Assembly: GCA_016748015.1 (NCBI GenBank)
Contig: JAAOMT010000766.1
Location: 77,064-88,004, forward strand
Source of the DNA: Geosiphon pyriformis
Taxonomy: Eukaryota > Glomeromycota > Glomeromycetes > Archaeosporales > Geosiphonaceae
Direction of reading: 5' to 3'
Length of the DNA stretch: 10,941 nucleotides
Below the pieces are notes generated by a model, which searched no databases, had not been told where the DNA came from, and saw only the letters and a program-made list of their open reading frames with translations. This document shows positions 6,890 through 10,941 of the stretch, in pieces (within the stretch, counting starts at the first letter, position 1; the number at the start of each line of letters is the position of its first letter). The translations under genes were made by a program, and so were the position numbers.

Positions 6890-9800
6890 ATGGATACTTT
6901 AAAAGACGTGCCCGAGTTCTTTGAGACTCAATTAGACGAATCTATAATCGCAAGGACGGAAAGTTTAGGTTGGCCTTTCACAGAAATTACTTTCATCCTA
7001 TAAAGTTTACCTAGGGTTGATTAATGTTTAGAATCTTTTTAAAGAGAATTAATTAAAAGTGTTACTTCTTTTTCTATTTAGCTTCTTTTCGTGAACTGGG
7101 TCCTCCAGATTTGTGCCATATTACAAAAGCGAACTCTAAACCCGGTGTCAAGGAGGTGATAAAATTTCTATAGCTTTTATCTCTTTTTATTGTGAGAACA
7201 AGCTGTTGTCCCATCGGATTCAAAGTTTGAATTCAACAAAGATTAAAGTTGAATGTTGTTTGAACCTATGGTAGATTCATCCCTTTATCTGCTAATAGGA
7301 TTCAGAATGAAATTTGGGTTCCCGAATTCAACTGATTAATTCCTAATTTTTCGAATTATAACTAAAGGTCAATGAAATTCATGGTTAACTATCAAAAAAT
7401 AAATTAATTATCGTTGAATTCAAATTTTTCATATAGAAATTTTGGCTTTTTTTCTTCTGATCCTTGCACCTATTTCACATATAACTTTTTTTCCAAAAAA
7501 ACCTGATTGTGAAGAATTGAACTTTCTAAATGATTTTTTTGACTCACTAGGTTGGCTCATATCATTATGTATCCGGAGTTGATGCATCATCATCGGCTAC
7601 ATTAGCAGCATATTTAAATTCCCTTACCTATGCATTGGTAAAAACCTTTTAAGTTAGTCTCCATGATCCGAATCGTAAAACATCGCTCAACTTTGTTTCT
7701 AATTTCTTCTAGGAAGAAAATCATGCTTGGTTTTCAAAATCTCCCGCTTGGAGGATACGCTCGGGGATATATTGGTGATTAAATTATTTTTCGATACGTC
7801 TGTGGGTTCGTGGTTTTTTACTATTGTATCTAATTAGATTTATTAATTAATTTCATCAGCTGTTTTAATGCTTTTTCGCGTGTGGATGTGAGAGTTGAGG
7901 TGAAGATTCCCGGAAGTGTCGAAAGTTACGTTGTTGATATACGCGGGGAGAGGAAAGATGATATATTTTTTGGTGCAAGTGTTCGTCTTATCTCAAATTT
8001 TGTAAATATAACAACAATAACAACAACAACAAAACTATTAAAAAATACAGGCATGAAGCCACCTCAGATATTTGGCAAGAAACCTATACTTCCGCTTTGC
8101 TTCGCTCTATTCTTTATTCAGATGATGTCAATTATCGATTGGCTGGTTTCCGCAAATTAGATCCTATTCCAAATATCGAAGCTGAGACTCATTTTCTTGA
8201 AGCGGCTGAAGCTTTGTTTTTCAAAGGTTTTTATGATGGGTATCGATCTTGTAAGAAATTCTATCTAATTATCCCTAAAATTTGCATATAGGGTGGCAAT
8301 TGGGCTCAGATCCCGAAATTCAAGTGGCAACTGTCGTAAGCAATCATCTGACGGCAGGAATTATGAAATATTTCAGTGAAAATTTCAGATATGGTCCCGC
8401 TGTCAATCTTTTTGAAAAATATATCCTTTTGGCAATTCGCCAATCTTTTGCTTATACTTAATATTTCAATGCTATTCCATAACTCATTCTCACTGTATCG
8501 TAAAGATCCTGAAGTAGCTGCTTTATTAGCTAAATCTTACATTGGGATGGGTGCGTTCTTTCTATTACTTTACATACTTGGTTTATTTATTCTAATAATT
8601 TTATTTTATTTTAGATGAGGAAATTAAAGGAGTCAACATACTATACGAAGCTTTGAAACAAAATTCCATGAGCTATGCTTTATTACATGTGCAAGCTGAT
8701 TTCTTATTGACCAAGGTTAGATTAAAACTTTCTTTATTATTTATTTTTCATTTTTTTATAGAAATCATTTTTTTAATCAATAAATCAGGGTAAAACGGAA
8801 TACGCTTTGAAACTGGCCAAACAAGCAGTAAACTGTGCTCCATCTGAATTTGTGACTTGGGCAAAGCTGACTGAGGTTTATATTGCTCTGGGTGATTATG
8901 AATCTGTAGGTGTCAAATAATTAAGTTTTTATGAATTTATTAGATAATTTACTAAATCATAATCTTTGATTCCTATTTATGTGTATATCAAATTTTCTAA
9001 AGGCACTATTGACATTGAATTCTTGTCCCATGTTTACATACAATGAAAGAGACATGCATCGCATGCCTACTCCTGCTAAAACTCATCTTCCTATAAAACC
9101 GGAAATTGTAAATGCAGGCCTGGATGAAGATAGCGGGCGGGATAACGAGGTTTTGGTCATTTTCCACTTTATCTTGTCTTCCGAAGAATTCCCCATTTGC
9201 CAATTTCACTCTTTTAATCACGTTTTCTTAACTAATAAAAAATAAAGGTGGACGTTGCGCTCCTCCGTTTACCAGCACCGTCCCTCCGTGGCACTTTCTC
9301 GAAAGCGTATTCATTATTAACACGTTTAGTGGCCAAGATTGGTTGGGATGAACTTTTGAAATGCCGATCTTCTGTTTTTGTAATGGAAGAAGAGTATAGG
9401 CTGCAGAAAGCTGCTGAGGAAGAACATCATAAAAAAAATCAAAAATCAGCCTTTGATAATGAAACAAAACCACCTCCTTCTGCCGACCCCATCAACGAGG
9501 TTAAAACTAATGGGGTCAACAATTTAAATTATTCTATTCCCAAAATTGCTATTTCCGGGGAGTCAGATGAGGACAAGGAAAATGAGGACAGTAATGCTTC
9601 TTCAGAGAAGAAATTGCAGAAAGATGATGCTGTCGAGTCTTTGACATCTGCTGATGAAACTTTTGAGACGTCTCTTCCTAACCACAATGAGGTCCCGGCA
9701 GAAGTTAATTCTTTGGAATCGACGACAGGAGAATCACGATCCCTGCAAGAAATTGGAGAATCAACAGTGGTCGATGAACATTCGACCGATTCAGAAGCAT

Positions 9801-10896
9801 TAGAAGAAGTTAATTTAGAAGATGATAAGGAAACATCAGAAAAAAAGAGTTTTGAAGAAACTTCCGTTTCGGAACCTATATCTTTTAAAGGACCTGAATT
9901 GGAAAAACCTTTGCAAGCGGCAAACGAGGAAAAAAACGATTCTCCGAGCCAACATGAAGAACCCAATAAGGTGTGAAAACCAACCACAAAATCCTTTCGC
10001 TCCTTATGATCATAAAACATCTACACCTATCCAATTCTCATTTATCCAGGAGACAGTGACCAAAAAGGATTACGCATTTTCATTTAATAATAAACGTTTA
10101 TGTGAAAGGTGTGTATTAATTCTTCTCAACCGGGTTTCTAAGATTATTATAACAAATTTTCATAATATTAGATGGCTTGATAATTTATTCATGGTTTTAT
10201 ATGAAGTGAGTGTTATTTGGAACGCAATGGTCAATTGTTTTTTAGCGCGCTGTATAATAACGAAAGCAACTTATTTAGGATTTAAGAGTATACACTCTAT
10301 GGCGGTCCGAAATGTCCCATTACAAAGCTCACCAATTATTGTATCGCAAGGCTGGGGCAGAATGGGAAATTTTGGGCGATTTGGCTTCTAGACTGCATCA
10401 TAAGGTCAGTCATGTATTCAATCTTCTGGAAAATACCTATATCAATCCTGATTTCATGGTTCCTATTTTTTTCCACAGGAAGAAGCTAAAGAAGCATACC
10501 AACGCTGCCTCGATTTCAAATTTTCGCCTAAAGCTTGGTTAAAGTTGTTAGAATATTATGCCGAAGAAGGGGATGTCCAACGTACATTAACAGCTGTCGT
10601 CAAATTGACGGTATATCATGAACGGTGGTATCATGAGATAATTGTAAGAATTTTGAGCTTTTTGTCTTTTAATTCACAAAATTATGCACTCAAAATTCCT
10701 CCATTGGGAACCATACAAAAATTTTTAGTATCCAACCGCCGTTTGTCATAATCTTAACAAAATAATCAGAGTTCAAGGACTTTCCAAGATACACTACAAC
10801 CTTATCTCAATGAACTTATCACCAGCCGTTGACAAATTGGTTTCGAGATATATGATCCTTGCTGAAACGTTCAAAATTCCTGGATCAGATTTTTAA
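6890..10896 (+). CDS. BUD7: Chs5p-Arf1p-binding protein (ChAPs, Bch1/Bud7-like exomer subunit), about 17 exons
   Basis: Proposed exons: 6890-6968, 7082-7155, 7551-7637, 7713-7774, 7860-7952, 8051-8250, 8292-8420, 8494-8550, 8615-8715, 8789-8905, 9003-9149, 9248-9970, 10050-10108, 10172-10205, 10279-10404, 10479-10643 and 10729-10896, giving 806 aa. ChAPs proteins join Chs5 in exomer, which sorts cargo such as chitin synthase from the trans-Golgi to the surface. ChAPs-like blocks: SFRELGPPDLCHI (about 28-40), YHYVSGVDASSSA, CCFNAFSRVDVRVEVKIPG, ILYSDDVNYRLAGFRKLDP, PEVAALLAKSYIGM, then a TPR-like helical region, VDVALLRLPAPSLRGTF (383 on), and after the linker KRLCERWLDNLFMVLYEDLR and a C-terminus ending GSDF. 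An acidic Ser/Glu-rich linker spans about 434-623. Uncertain points: exon 1 donor (6969 or 6963), the exon 5-6 junction, and AAG acceptors at 9002 and 9247. Intron 7 is U12-like. Overall the gene looks intact. Confidence 0.87.
7953..8058 (+). other. Intron 5 of the ChAPs gene with irregular splice sites
   Basis: The exon 5 frame and the exon 6 frame are both fixed by flanking conserved protein, but no GT in exon 5 has the phase that fits the only CAG acceptor (8048-8050). Option A: intron 7953-8050 with donor GAAAGA, giving the junction RGER-HEATSDIW. Option B: intron 7973-8058 with donor GTGCAA and acceptor AAG, giving DDIFF-ATSDIW. The first donor is one base from GTAAGA, which the next intron uses at 8251. 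I prefer A for the smoother protein but cannot exclude B or a sequence error. Confidence 0.5.
8421..8493 (+). other. U12-type (AT-AC) intron 7 of the ChAPs gene
   Basis: The 73-nt intron begins ATATCCTTTT, a full match to the U12-type 5' splice site, and ends AC. A branch-site-like TTCCATAAC at 8475-8483 matches the U12 consensus TTCCTTAAC at eight of nine bases, and its adenosines lie 11-12 bases before the intron end, the short spacing typical of this class. Joining the flanks in phase gives NLFEK-L-YRKDPEVAALL, continuous with the family. No GT...AG pair here keeps both conserved flanks. Confidence 0.85.
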
Positions 10897-10941
10897 TCAA
10901 TGTAATTCCAGACATAGGTGGACAATTCTCAGGGAAAAGGT
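10897..10941. other. 3' flank of the ChAPs gene
   Basis: Only 45 bases follow the TAA stop. They hold no clear polyadenylation signal and no further coding sequence that I can identify. Confidence 0.5.

Noticed and set aside
8376-8618. An 80-codon open frame reading through the region 8376-8618
   Set aside because: It crosses the U12-type intron and an exon in a mixture of frames; its hydrophobic end is intron 8 sequence.
9529-10020. Ser-rich 163-codon open frame on the - strand
   Set aside because: It mirrors the acidic Ser/Glu low-complexity exon of the ChAPs gene, whose repetitive codons keep the opposite frame open.
9971-10049. Coding continuation through QNPFAPYDHK with a one-base frameshift
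   Set aside because: A GTGTGA donor at 9971 and a CAG acceptor at 10047-10049 remove this 79-nt stretch and join EEPNK to ETVTKKDYAF in phase, so no frameshift is needed.

Overview
The window looks like nuclear DNA of an AT-rich, intron-rich fungus. Both genes resemble proteins of early-diverging fungi, and the whole looks most like an arbuscular mycorrhizal (Glomeromycota, Rhizophagus-type) genome. That placement is inferred from remembered resemblance and was not searched. Two compartments meet near position 5,300-5,750.

Left compartment (1 to about 4,876) is a decayed Ty3/gypsy-type LTR retroelement array on the + strand. In order it holds an integrase tail of pol (1-1419), an unassigned third reading frame (1454-2113), a polypurine tract, an LTR (2128-2518), a primer-binding-site-like sequence, then gag and the start of the aspartic protease (2662-4876), where recognisable sequence stops. 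Integrase before the LTR and gag after it means two element copies in tandem sharing one LTR. All frames carry stops, mostly CAA/CAG to TAA/TAG, with G-to-A changes at key residues. By eye only about six CpG dinucleotides remain in 4.9 kb. From 4877 to 5750 lies AT-rich sequence without a recognisable gene.

Right compartment (about 5,750-10,941) holds two tandem + strand spliced genes about 200 bp apart. The first (5871-6688, four exons, 152 aa) is a Tim17/22/23-superfamily protein, best matched to complex I subunit NDUFA11/B14.7, with a TCACGTGA palindrome and a near copy upstream. The second (6890-10896, about 17 exons, about 806 aa) is a ChAPs (Chs5p-Arf1p-binding, Bch1/Bud7) exomer cargo adaptor that appears complete.

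The most notable point in the right half is intron 7 of the ChAPs gene (8421-8493), which has the hallmarks of a minor-spliceosome (U12-type) AT-AC intron: ATATCCTTTT at the 5' end, TTCCATAAC as branch site and a terminal AC. Intron 5 of the same gene cannot be closed with ordinary GT...CAG sites and may use a GA donor or an AAG acceptor. The two genes show no functional link to each other (mitochondrial respiration and Golgi-to-surface transport).
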